Counted from the stretch's first letter, positions 1-5,492 are shown. The stretch is 7,179 bases of DNA from Candidatus Harrisonbacteria bacterium (GCA_023244975.1 JAHFLG010000015.1:1-7179), one strand, 5' to 3'. Made by a program: numbers and translations. Notes: generated by a model not told the origin, from the letters alone.

Positions 1-933
1 TTCTTTACGCAGCCGTGCACCTTTGCACGCCGTGCAGAGTTTATTAATATCAAAATAATCATGGCCAATACCATGACACTCTTCGCAGGCGCCATACGGA
101 CTGTTAAAAGAAAACAGCCGCGGCTCAATTTCCGGAAACGCAAAGCCATCGTGCGGACAGCTCCACTGCGCCGAATACATGATTTCTTCATCACCGAAAC
201 GCGCTGAGATAAGTCCCTTGCCGCGCGTCAGCGCCGTCTCAACCGCTTCAAACAGTCGCGTACGGTCAGTCGGCATGACCTTATCTACTACGAGATCAAT
301 CGTGTGCATGCCATAGCGCTTGAGCTCTACACGGTCACGGAGCGACACAAACTTGTTGTCGATACGCACCTCACTAAAACCATCGCGGAACAGATCCTGA
401 AGCAGCTGAAGATACTCGCCTTTTCTGCCACGCACGATTGAAGCCAAAATGGTTATCACCTCGCTTTTCGTGCTCTGCGCTTTTGAAATCATGGCATCAA
501 CCATCTCCTCTGGAGCCATCTTCTTGATCTCACGGTCGCAGTTTGGACAGTACGGCTTGCCGACGCGCGCGAATAACACGCGCAGATAGTCATAGACTTC
601 GGTGAGGGTGGCCACGGTCGAGCGCGGGTTGTGTGAGTGCGCCTTTTGATCAATAGCAATGGCTGGCGACAGACCGGTTATCTCATCCACATCCGGCTTC
701 TCCATTTGACCCAAAAACTGTCGTGCGTATGGACTGAGCGACTCAATGTAGCGCCGCTGACCTTCGGCGAAAATAGTATCGAATGCCAGCGAGCTTTTGC
801 CGCTGCCCGAGAGGCCGGAAAACACGATCAGCTGGTTTTTCGGCAACGTTAAATCAACATTTTTTAAATTGTGCACGCGAGCACCCTTGATAACAATCTG
901 CTCGCTGTTATGTTCGATCTTTTTAATTGCCAT
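1..933 (-). CDS. uvrA: UvrA, excinuclease ABC ATPase subunit, N-terminal 311 residues (runs off the window)
   Basis: UvrA is the damage-sensing ABC-type ATPase of nucleotide excision repair; it scans DNA and loads UvrB. The frame is open from ATG at 933 to base 1, so the C-terminal part is outside. Visible features: Walker A GLSGSGKSS at residues 40-48, the EGQRRYIESLSPYARQF block (57-73), the Q-loop region GLSPAIAIDQK (87-97), the zinc pair C129/C132, the second zinc site C259, H261, C283, C286 around EPRLFSFNSPYGAC, and C300/C303 in CTACKGARLRKE. Oddity: in UvrA proteins I know, a domain of roughly 110-130 residues (the insertion domain) lies between the second zinc site and the CxxCxGxRL motif. 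Here only 13 residues separate C286 from C300, in continuous frame, so that domain is absent. One usual Cys of the second zinc site appears replaced by His261. The start is the ATG before the conserved IxIKGARxHNLKN block; no close SD is visible. Confidence 0.97.
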   Translation of the reverse strand, partial: MAIKKIEHNSEQIVIKGARVHNLKNVDLTLPKNQLIVFSGLSGSGKSSLAFDTIFAEGQRRYIESLSPYARQFLGQMEKPDVDEITGLSPAIAIDQKAHSHNPRSTVATLTEVYDYLRVLFARVGKPYCPNCDREIKKMAPEEMVDAMISKAQSTKSEVITILASIVRGRKGEYLQLLQDLFRDGFSEVRIDNKFVSLRDRVELKRYGMHTIDLVVDKVMPTDRTRLFEAVETALTRGKGLISARFGDEEIMYSAQWSCPHDGFAFPEIEPRLFSFNSPYGACEECHGIGHDYFDINKLCTACKGARLRKE

Positions 934-982
934 AGATAGAAAAGTGCCCGCCTTCTTAGGTATAAGGGGGTACGTGGCTGAA

Positions 983-1012
983 ATTATACTTCAAACACTT
1001 TTATTTTGCCAA
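983..1012 (-). promoter_or_regulatory. Probable uvrA promoter
   Basis: On the minus strand, TTGGCA (1012-1007) is followed by an 18-nt spacer and a perfect TATAAT (988-983). Transcription would start near 976, giving a leader of about 45 nt before the uvrA ATG. The -35 element overlaps the last codons and stop of the upstream M23 gene, so uvrA has its own promoter although the gap is only 67 nt. Sigma-70-type function is inferred from the match. Confidence 0.6.
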
Positions 1013-1690
1013 TCCTGGAATCCTTAGGATTAAGTTCGGGTCTGGGCAAAGACCCAAATAACGCTCTTTTTGCGACGTGCTGGCGACTCCGGCAAAATCT
1101 CCTTTTTTACCCAGCATATCGGAAATAATCTGGAAATGAACATGCGACGGCCACTGGCCATTTTCATTGTAATCTCCTAACGTTGCTATCTTTTGCCCCT
1201 TTGTAATACTCATGCCCTCAGTAAGATGTTCAAGCGAAGGCCTGCTCAAATGCCCATACAGAGTATAAAAAATTGTCCCATCAAGCTCGTGTTCTAAAAT
1301 AATCGTCGCGCCATAATCGAGCAGATGATTGTTATCTTGGAAACTGTGTACTCGCGCCGCTAGTGGCGAATAAATTTCTGTACCCAACGGCATCCATATA
1401 TCAACAGCTAGATGAATAGTTCTGGCTTCGTCTCCGGCCGTAAATAAATTACTGCGATACAACACCCTATCTTCACCATATCCTCCGACTCCCCATATCC
1501 GCCTTGCGTTGCGCAAGGTAGAATCTATGTACTCCTTAAAAGGTGCTATGTCGGCGGCAGTGATACTGCCTAATGCAAGATTATGTTTTGTAAAATCAAA
1601 AATAAAAGGATCCTGCTGTAAAAATTTCTGCGGAACAATAGAAGCAAAATCTTTTTTGTGCGCTGATAATATACTCTCAAGATTATTCAT
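1001..1690 (-). CDS. M23-family peptidase-fold protein, no signal peptide
   Basis: A 229-residue protein with an intact LytM/M23 zinc metallopeptidase core. Metal and catalytic candidates are H93 and D97 (IHLAVD), H147 (LYGHLS), and H183 and H185 (WPSHVHFQII). M23 enzymes usually cut peptidoglycan cross-bridges outside the cytoplasm, but the N-terminus (MNNLESILSAHKKDFASIV) has no signal peptide or membrane helix. The motif spacing, the NNHLLDYGATIILEH and NENGQWPSHVHFQI blocks and the PDPNLIL ending remind me, from memory, of the M23 module found in fusions with class III aminotransferases and phosphotransferases, whose role is unclear. I chose ATG at 1690. A longer frame reaches 1795, but it would overlap the upstream gene by 89 nt and its extra residues look like out-of-frame translation. 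The gene follows the 168-residue gene by 16 nt, so the two are probably co-transcribed. No SD is seen; TATTTT lies 5 nt before ATG. AT-rich composition matches native genes. Confidence 0.9.
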   Translation of the reverse strand: MNNLESILSAHKKDFASIVPQKFLQQDPFIFDFTKHNLALGSITAADIAPFKEYIDSTLRNARRIWGVGGYGEDRVLYRSNLFTAGDEARTIHLAVDIWMPLGTEIYSPLAARVHSFQDNNHLLDYGATIILEHELDGTIFYTLYGHLSRPSLEHLTEGMSITKGQKIATLGDYNENGQWPSHVHFQIISDMLGKKGDFAGVASTSQKERYLGLCPDPNLILRIPGLAK

Positions 1691-1706
1691 GAAATAAAAT
1701 ATTGAT

Positions 1707-2213
1707 TTATATTGTTTCCCAAAACCATTCGTGTTCAGTTTGATATTGATTACCTGGAAATGCCCAAGTGGTGCGGACATCCCTGCGCGAGCCATCGTTC
1801 ACCATTGCTAAATCAAGATGACTCCCGTCTTCGTCAACATAGGTTTCTACTGCCAGTCGCATCCATTCCCGGGGTTCATCCGGATATCCGAGTCTGAGCG
1901 CAAGAACTTTTTCAGGATCAAGCAGTTTTAATCCCCGCGCCAAACCCGCCTCTTTAACTTCACTAATTGTCACTAATCCCTTTGCAGGAAATCCTAACTC
2001 AATGCCAGAAACTCTAGCAACTTTAAACGTCAAAGGTTCAGGTCGCGCTGGGCATGGATTAGCTAACATGATTCCTTTTGCCCAGCTTTCAAGATCCATT
2101 CCCGCTCTCTGAACCTTGTCGAGCAGGTCCGCAGTGCCCTCATGAGCAGGTATACCAACTTCTCTCCATGCAGGCCACTGCTCTATCTGTCCGGATATAT
2201 CGTGTTGTTCCAT
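1707..2213 (-). CDS. Hypothetical protein, 168 residues, CPR-type uncharacterised family
   Basis: I cannot assign a function. The protein is soluble with no signal peptide or membrane helix. It has a variable N-terminal half (WPAWREVGIPAHEGTADLL) and a more patterned C-terminal half: SGIELGFPAKGLVTISEV, then ARGLKLLDPEKVLALRLGYP, PREWMRLAVETYVDEDGSH and a Trp/Phe-rich end (HEWFWETI). From memory this half follows a pattern seen in many uncharacterised proteins of Candidate Phyla Radiation genomes: LGF..GAT...I...A..LGL.LCP...ALRL.YPDQP.GEW..IA..PI.DSDG, ending in a W...F motif. That resemblance supports both reality and lineage. The start at 2213 is supported by a TATAAA box 7 nt upstream and the lack of an alternative SD. 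It precedes the M23 gene by 16 nt, likely as a two-gene operon. A palindrome sits directly before its ATG. Confidence 0.83.
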   Translation of the reverse strand: MEQHDISGQIEQWPAWREVGIPAHEGTADLLDKVQRAGMDLESWAKGIMLANPCPARPEPLTFKVARVSGIELGFPAKGLVTISEVKEAGLARGLKLLDPEKVLALRLGYPDEPREWMRLAVETYVDEDGSHLDLAMVNDGSRRDVRTTWAFPGNQYQTEHEWFWETI

Positions 2214-2214
2214 A

Positions 2215-2228
2215 GTTATATTTATAAC
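2215..2228. promoter_or_regulatory. Palindrome overlapping a putative -10 box upstream of the 168-residue gene
   Basis: GTTATA-TT-TATAAC is a perfect inverted repeat with 6-bp arms, one base upstream of the ATG at 2213. On the minus strand it contains TATAAA, a plausible -10 element for a leaderless or near-leaderless transcript. The position would suit a repressor operator, but such palindromes are also common by chance in AT-rich DNA. Confidence 0.35.
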
Positions 2229-2247
2229 ATATATTGAAAATCTTGGG

Positions 2248-2284
2248 GGCGGGGTGACGGACTCTCTCGAGTCGTCCCCCCGCC
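2248..2284 (-). terminator. GC-rich hairpin at the end of the formyltransferase gene, probable terminator
   Basis: The arms GGCGGGG-T-GAC-G-GACTC (2248-2264) and GAGTC-GTC-C-CCCCGCC (2269-2284) pair over 15 bp with one bulge and one mismatch around a 4-base loop. It begins 17 nt after the stop of the gene at 2301-3083. On the minus strand the T-run after it is short and offset (AAGATTTT), so this is not a textbook intrinsic terminator. It also marks the sharp switch from GC-rich to AT-rich sequence near 2245, so it could be a cassette boundary. Confidence 0.55.
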
Positions 2285-2300
2285 TTGCTCACATCTCCTT

Positions 2301-3083
2301 CTACGTCCGCGTGTAGAGACTGCGGGCGTAATGGCTCAGCCCGTCGATCAGTACGGGCAACTTCGCCGTCTGATAGTTCCGATGACGCAGTTCCTGGGGC
2401 TGGTCCGTAGCGTACACCGGTGTGGCCTGGGACCACAGGATCGGATTCCCGTGATCGATCTCGGCGTCGACGAAGTGGAGCGTGGCGCCGGTTCTGACGC
2501 CGTCCTCCCTGTTCGCGCGGTCGATCGCGTCCTGCGTTGGAGTCTTCCCGCAGAAGGAGAACTGGTGACCCGGGAGTGTGACGGCAGGATGGATGTTGAG
2601 AACCATCCCCGGCATCCACCTCCAGAGCCAGTCGATACGAGCCATGTAGTGGTCAGAGAGGAGAACGTCCGCCTCCCGACCCTGCATGAACTCGACCACC
2701 TGGCGCTCGAACCGCTCCTTGGCCACCATCCTTCCCTTCTCGTCGCTCTTGGGGAGCGACCGAAAACTCGAAGGAATGTTGACGGTCAACTCCGCGATGA
2801 GCCTTCCGTCGGGCCCCCGAAGATCCAGGGGGTGGATCCACGGCTTGCCAGTCGTGGGCACCGCCGGGTAGCCGTCGAGATCCTTGGGAAAGTCATCGGT
2901 GATCACGCCGACGACTTCGATGAGCCCGTGCAGGTTACCGCCGGGCGAAGTCGCCCGAATGAGAGCCTCCAAAGCCCCCATCATATAGCGAGGGCCCTCT
3001 TTCGTCTCAACCATCTGTCCGTTCTTGTCGCAACGGGCGACGTCACGGAGCGAGGTCAGAACGACCAGTCGAAGCACTCTCAT
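2301..3083 (-). CDS. Formyltransferase of the PurN/GART superfamily (10-formyl-THF dependent, substrate unknown)
   Basis: A 260-residue protein with the formyltransferase active-site pattern Asn-x-His...Asp: N163 and H165 in MVLNIHPAVTLPG, and D210 in VDAEIDHGNPI. The region GKTPTQDAIDRANREDGVRTGATLHFVDAEID matches the family's acceptor and folate-binding loops. Such enzymes move a formyl group from 10-formyltetrahydrofolate to an amine (GAR in PurN, hydroxyornithine in PvdF). Classical PurN is about 200-215 residues. This one has extra N-terminal and central sequence (about residues 11-50 and 75-125), closer in length to PvdF-type enzymes, so a purine role should not be assumed. SD GGAGG sits 6 nt before ATG at 3083. 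The gene is much richer in G+C than its neighbours (2461-2520 has 43 of 60 bases G or C; 1621-1680 in the M23 gene has 19 of 60). It lies alone between a strong terminator and a terminal hairpin. Horizontal acquisition is likely. Confidence 0.9.
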   Translation of the reverse strand: MRVLRLVVLTSLRDVARCDKNGQMVETKEGPRYMMGALEALIRATSPGGNLHGLIEVVGVITDDFPKDLDGYPAVPTTGKPWIHPLDLRGPDGRLIAELTVNIPSSFRSLPKSDEKGRMVAKERFERQVVEFMQGREADVLLSDHYMARIDWLWRWMPGMVLNIHPAVTLPGHQFSFCGKTPTQDAIDRANREDGVRTGATLHFVDAEIDHGNPILWSQATPVYATDQPQELRHRNYQTAKLPVLIDGLSHYARSLYTRT

Positions 3084-3089
3084 GACGCG

Positions 3090-3094
3090 CCTCC
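3090..3094 (-). promoter_or_regulatory. Strong Shine-Dalgarno site of the formyltransferase gene
   Basis: GGAGG on the minus strand, 6 nt before the ATG at 3083, in the context TCACTGGAGGCGCGTCATG. It fixes this start. It is notable because the lower-GC genes around it show no such site. Confidence 0.85.
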
Positions 3095-3107
3095 AGTGAG
3101 ATGTGTT

Positions 3108-3155
3108 GTCGAGCCAGCCCGCTCGACGATTGTGAAAGAACTCTTTTGGGCTGGC
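3108..3155 (-). promoter_or_regulatory. Structured leader with competing or pseudoknotted pairings
   Basis: In the minus-strand RNA, GCCAGCCC (3155-3148) comes first, then a purine-rich linker, then the hairpin GTCGAGC-GGGCTG-GCTCGAC (3127-3108). The 7-bp hairpin is perfect and its six-base loop is complementary to the upstream CAGCCC. The 8-base arms 3148-3155 and 3113-3120 are also perfect complements. The RNA could therefore form either a long-range stem that opens the hairpin or an H-type pseudoknot. The structure ends 13 nt before the SD. A regulatory role is inferred; a recombination or boundary role for the DNA is the alternative. I do not recognise a known riboswitch class. Confidence 0.42.
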
Positions 3156-3188
3156 GACGGGGCACGCGATGCTCCATCGTCAGCACAA

Positions 3189-3216
3189 AAAAACCGCCCT
3201 CAGAAGGGCGGTTTTT
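3189..3216. terminator. Strong bidirectional intrinsic terminator
   Basis: A 12-bp perfect stem, AAAAACCGCCCT / AGGGCGGTTTTT, with a CAGA loop at 3201-3204. On the minus strand the G+C core is followed by an unbroken run of seven T, then GTG; on the plus strand by TTTTTGTTT. It ends the uvrB transcript and the tiny unit starting near 3312, and it insulates the formyltransferase gene beyond it. Confidence 0.93.
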
Positions 3217-3237
3217 GTTTACAAACTTAGTTAAACA

Positions 3238-3312
3238 TTAAATACCGGCCTTCTGAATGGGATTCTTAGACTTCTTACCGGACTTTTTTGCTGACAGAGA
3301 TACGAAAACCAT
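3238..3312 (-). CDS. Possible 24-residue lysine-rich leaderless microprotein
   Basis: A 25-codon frame from ATG at 3312 to TAA at 3238-3240 encodes a short hydrophobic start (MVFVSLS) followed by the basic tail AKKSGKKSKNPIQKAGI. A near-consensus promoter directly upstream places the transcription start at or next to the A of ATG, so the message would be leaderless; a strong terminator follows 21 nt after the stop. The transcript would be only about 125 nt. The frame is the same as that of uvrB after its stop codon, so it could be descended from a longer uvrB tail, but it shows no UVR-domain pattern. The alternative is a small non-coding RNA, or a promoter that no longer serves a gene. I recognise no homolog. 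Confidence 0.4.
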   Translation of the reverse strand: MVFVSLSAKKSGKKSKNPIQKAGI

Positions 3313-3318
3313 GAGGAA

Positions 3319-3347
3319 AATATACTGGAATCCAGAGTCAAAGTCAA
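3319..3347 (-). promoter_or_regulatory. Near-consensus sigma-70 promoter with a palindrome in its spacer
   Basis: On the minus strand TTGACT (3347-3342), exactly 17 nt of spacer, then TATATT (3324-3319). This is the best promoter in the window. The spacer base pairs next to the -10 form the 11-bp palindrome CTGGA-T-TCCAG (3335-3325), a candidate operator. The expected start is around 3312, at the ATG of the small frame, between uvrB and the terminator at 3189-3216. Confidence 0.72.
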
Positions 3348-3366
3348 TCCACCCGAGGCGGACAAA

Positions 3367-5184
3367 TTATTTAAACTCTTTAACAGTACTCTTGGTGCTT
3401 TCGGGGATAATATGGTGTTTGATGTTGTAGGCGATCTGGACCTTGCGGCGGCGCTCGCACTCACTCATGGCTCGTTTCATCGAGCCGGTGATAATGTCAC
3501 CATACAAAATAACTCGGCCGCCGACGTTACGAGCGGCGCGGCCCATTGTTTGGATGAGTGCGGTCTCGCCGCGCAAAAAGCCCTCGCGGTCGGCATCGAG
3601 AATGGCAACCAACGAAACCTCCGGCAAATCCAAGCCCTCACGCAGTAAGTTGATGCCAATCAAGATATCAAACTTCTTTTTTCGAAAGTCGGCCAAAATG
3701 GCTGTGCGGTCAAAGGTTTTAGTATCCGCGTGCATAAAGCGCGAACGAAATCCTTTTTCTTTCAAAAATACGTCCAGCTCCTCGGCCATTTTTTTCGTCA
3801 ATGTGATAATCAGGGTCAATTCCCCTTTCTTGGCCGTGGCCATGGCTTCAGCCATAACATCGTCTATTTGGCTGTGCTTTTCTTTTTTGTTATAGACGGG
3901 ACGAACCTCAATTGGCGGATCCACGAGTCCAGTCGGGCGGACTATCTGCTCCACGGTCTGAGCTGAATTTTTCTTTTCAAATTCTGCAGGCGTGGCCGAG
4001 GTAAAAATCGTCTGGCCAATGCGCTGCTCAAACTCCTTGAAATTCAACGGCCGATTGTCCATAGCCGATGGCAGTCGCCAGCCAAACTCAACCAGTACTT
4101 TTTTGCGGCTCTGGTCGCCGGCATACATGCCGCCTATTTGTGGGACTGAAATATGACTCTCGTCGATAATAGTCAAAAAATCCGGCTTACCGTGTTTGTC
4201 CTTGGGAAAATATGCGAGTAGTGAATCCGGCGGCGAGCCAGGCGGCTTGCCGGAGAGGTGGCGGGAATAGTTCTCGATGCCGTGACAGAAACCAAGCGTA
4301 GAAATCATCTCCATGTCATATTTCGTGCGCCGCTCCAGCCGCTCTGCCTCTAACAAAAGTCCTTTTTTATTCAAATACACGAGTCGCTCCTTAAGCTCGA
4401 TTTTAATATCCTTCACGGCACGCTCTCGCTCGGGAATGGTGGTGACGAAGTGCTTGGGCGGAAAAATGATGAGCTGCTTGAGCTCTTCTTTAACATGACG
4501 CGTGAGTTTGTCGACAACCGCTAGCTGAGTCACCTTTTGGTCGGTCAGCGTGATCTGATAGGTGATTTCTTCTGATGCTGGATATACTTCAAAGACATCG
4601 CCGCGCACGCGGAAGGTGCCGCGCTTTTGCCCGACGCTATTGCGCTCAAAGCCGATCTTGATCAGCCACTTGAGTAGGTCTCCTCTTGTAATCAACTTAT
4701 CCAGTTCAAGCGAAATAATAGAATCAAAATAATTCTCCGGCACACCAAGATTATAAATACAGCTCACTGAGGCCACCACGATCGTATCTCGCCGGGTCAG
4801 CAATGAACTCGTTGCTACGTGGCGAAACCGATCTATTTCCTCGTTGATCATCGCCTCTTTTTCAATATAGGTATCGGTCACCGGCAAATACGCCTCGGGC
4901 TGATAATAGTCATAGTAGCTGACAAAATAGCAAACCTTGTTGTCCGGAAAAAATGATTTGTACTCCTGATACAGCTGAGCGGCAAGAGTTTTGTTTGGAG
5001 CAATAACGAGCGTCGGCTTTTGCAGCTTCTCGATGATGTTCGCCATTGTAAAGGTTTTGCCCGAGCCGGTCACGCCAAGGAGTGTCTGATACCGGTCACC
5101 TTTTTCTAAACCCTTAAGGAGGCCACTAATGGCCTTGGGCTGGTCGCCGGCAGGTTTGTAATCTGAAACAAGCTTAAACTTCAT
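3367..5184 (-). CDS. uvrB: UvrB, excinuclease ABC helicase-like subunit, lacking the C-terminal UVR domain
   Basis: UvrB receives damaged DNA from UvrA, probes the lesion with a beta-hairpin and recruits UvrC for incision. The 605-residue product shows Walker A GVTGSGKT (37-44), the beta-hairpin YYDYYQPEAYLP (90-101), the Walker B-type DESH (341-344), SATP near 396-399, GINLLREGLDLPEVSLVAILDADREGFLR (510-538) and the arginine-finger motif TMGRAARN (546-553). The protein ends soon after IAYNIKHHIIPEST. E. coli UvrB (673 residues) continues about 60 residues further, through a linker and the coiled UVR domain that binds UvrC. That part is absent here, and nothing in the next 130 nt in any frame resembles it, so this is not a simple frameshift. 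ATG at 5184 matches the conserved FxLxSxYxPxGDQPxAI start; there is no SD. TATCGT sits 6 nt upstream, suggesting a leaderless mRNA. Confidence 0.98.
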   Translation of the reverse strand: MKFKLVSDYKPAGDQPKAISGLLKGLEKGDRYQTLLGVTGSGKTFTMANIIEKLQKPTLVIAPNKTLAAQLYQEYKSFFPDNKVCYFVSYYDYYQPEAYLPVTDTYIEKEAMINEEIDRFRHVATSSLLTRRDTIVVASVSCIYNLGVPENYFDSIISLELDKLITRGDLLKWLIKIGFERNSVGQKRGTFRVRGDVFEVYPASEEITYQITLTDQKVTQLAVVDKLTRHVKEELKQLIIFPPKHFVTTIPERERAVKDIKIELKERLVYLNKKGLLLEAERLERRTKYDMEMISTLGFCHGIENYSRHLSGKPPGSPPDSLLAYFPKDKHGKPDFLTIIDESHISVPQIGGMYAGDQSRKKVLVEFGWRLPSAMDNRPLNFKEFEQRIGQTIFTSATPAEFEKKNSAQTVEQIVRPTGLVDPPIEVRPVYNKKEKHSQIDDVMAEAMATAKKGELTLIITLTKKMAEELDVFLKEKGFRSRFMHADTKTFDRTAILADFRKKKFDILIGINLLREGLDLPEVSLVAILDADREGFLRGETALIQTMGRAARNVGGRVILYGDIITGSMKRAMSECERRRKVQIAYNIKHHIIPESTKSTVKEFK

Positions 5185-5190
5185 ACGCGC

Positions 5191-5196
5191 ACGATA
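5191..5196 (-). promoter_or_regulatory. Putative leaderless -10 box of uvrB
   Basis: TATCGT on the minus strand lies exactly 6 nt before the uvrB ATG and fits the TANNNT-N6-ATG layout known for leaderless bacterial mRNAs. No SD exists in the gap, and the -35 region is only a T-run. The call rests mainly on the same layout recurring at other genes in this window. Confidence 0.45.
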
Positions 5197-5215
5197 CCAT
5201 ATTCTCAGGCTTCAT

Positions 5216-5248
5216 AAAAACGCGACGACTCCGACCGAGGCCGGAGTC
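5216..5248 (-). terminator. Hairpin and T-run at the end of the 68-residue gene
   Basis: Perfect 7-bp arms GACTCCG (5227-5233) and CGGAGTC (5242-5248) around an 8-base loop. On the minus strand six bases (GTCGCG) separate the stem from TTTTT (5220-5216), so it is a plausible but weak intrinsic terminator. It lies between the small GC-rich gene and uvrB and would separate their transcripts. Its GACTC/GAGTC core is shared with the hairpin at 2248-2284. Confidence 0.55.
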
Positions 5249-5272
5249 TTGAATGCTTCCAAAGGGCAAGCA

Positions 5273-5479
5273 CTAGGAACGGACGCCGAGACGTCTGTCC
5301 ATGCGCGCACGGCTGATGCAGTACGCCGTCACATCTGCGACGACGTAGACCCCGACCGGCAGCGTGAGCCACCAGTACGAGATCCTCTCGCACCATCCCA
5401 GAGCGACGAGTGCTCCGAGAGCGAAGATGCAGATCCGCTCGATCCATTGCAGACGACGAGCAAGTTCAGGTGACAGCAT
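5273..5479 (-). CDS. Small GC-rich two-helix membrane protein, 68 residues
   Basis: No function can be assigned. The protein starts with a short amphipathic stretch (MLSPELARRLQWIER), then a first hydrophobic helix at about 15-30 (ICIFALGALVALGW) and a second at about 33-55 (ISYWWLTLPVGVYVVADVTA). It ends in a basic tail (SRARMDRRLGVRS), so both ends should face the cytoplasm by the positive-inside rule. ATG at 5479 has a strong SD (GGAGGG, 7 nt upstream), which is the main evidence that this small frame is real. It lies 38 nt after the DoxX-like gene and is followed by a hairpin. Its composition (39 of 60 bases G or C in both 5281-5340 and 5341-5400) contrasts with the flanking genes and resembles the formyltransferase block. 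A longer antisense frame and another minus frame overlap it but lack start signals and sensible protein sequence. Confidence 0.75.
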   Translation of the reverse strand: MLSPELARRLQWIERICIFALGALVALGWCERISYWWLTLPVGVYVVADVTAYCISRARMDRRLGVRS

Positions 5480-5486
5480 CGCGAGT

Positions 5487-5492
5487 CCCTCC
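5487..5492 (-). promoter_or_regulatory. Strong Shine-Dalgarno site of the 68-residue gene
   Basis: GGAGGG on the minus strand, 7 nt before ATG at 5479, in the context TTTCACGGAGGGACTCGCG. It decides the start, and it resembles the TCAC-T-GGAGG context before the formyltransferase gene. Confidence 0.8.

Noticed and set aside
1691..1795. N-terminal extension of the M23 gene to an ATG at 1795
   Set aside because: It would overlap the 168-residue gene by 89 nt; the added residues show no motif, and the ATG at 1690 fits a 16-nt operon gap.
2140..2619. Minus-strand frame of 159 codons overlapping both the formyltransferase and the 168-residue gene
   Set aside because: It is out of frame with both genes, crosses the terminal hairpin at 2248-2284, and has low-complexity Arg-rich translation.
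2248..3216. Integron attC-like cassette sites at the edges of the GC-rich block
   Set aside because: I could not find GTTRRRY / RYYYAAC core sites at either edge, and no integrase gene is in the window.
2331..3230. Plus-strand open frame of 299 codons opposite the formyltransferase gene
   Set aside because: It is antisense to a gene with recognisable active-site motifs; GC-rich genes often leave long open antisense frames. The translation is rich in Arg, Pro and His with no domain, and it runs through the terminator hairpin at 3189-3216.
3231..3464. 77-codon minus frame across the uvrB end, considered as a frameshifted UVR domain
   Set aside because: Its sequence is Ser/Leu-rich with no Leu/Glu-rich UVR coiled pattern, so it does not restore the missing UvrB domain.
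5205..5447. 80-codon minus frame overlapping the 68-residue gene
   Set aside because: Arg-rich translation, no SD, and it reads through the hairpin at 5227-5248. The 68-residue frame has the strong SD and clear helices.
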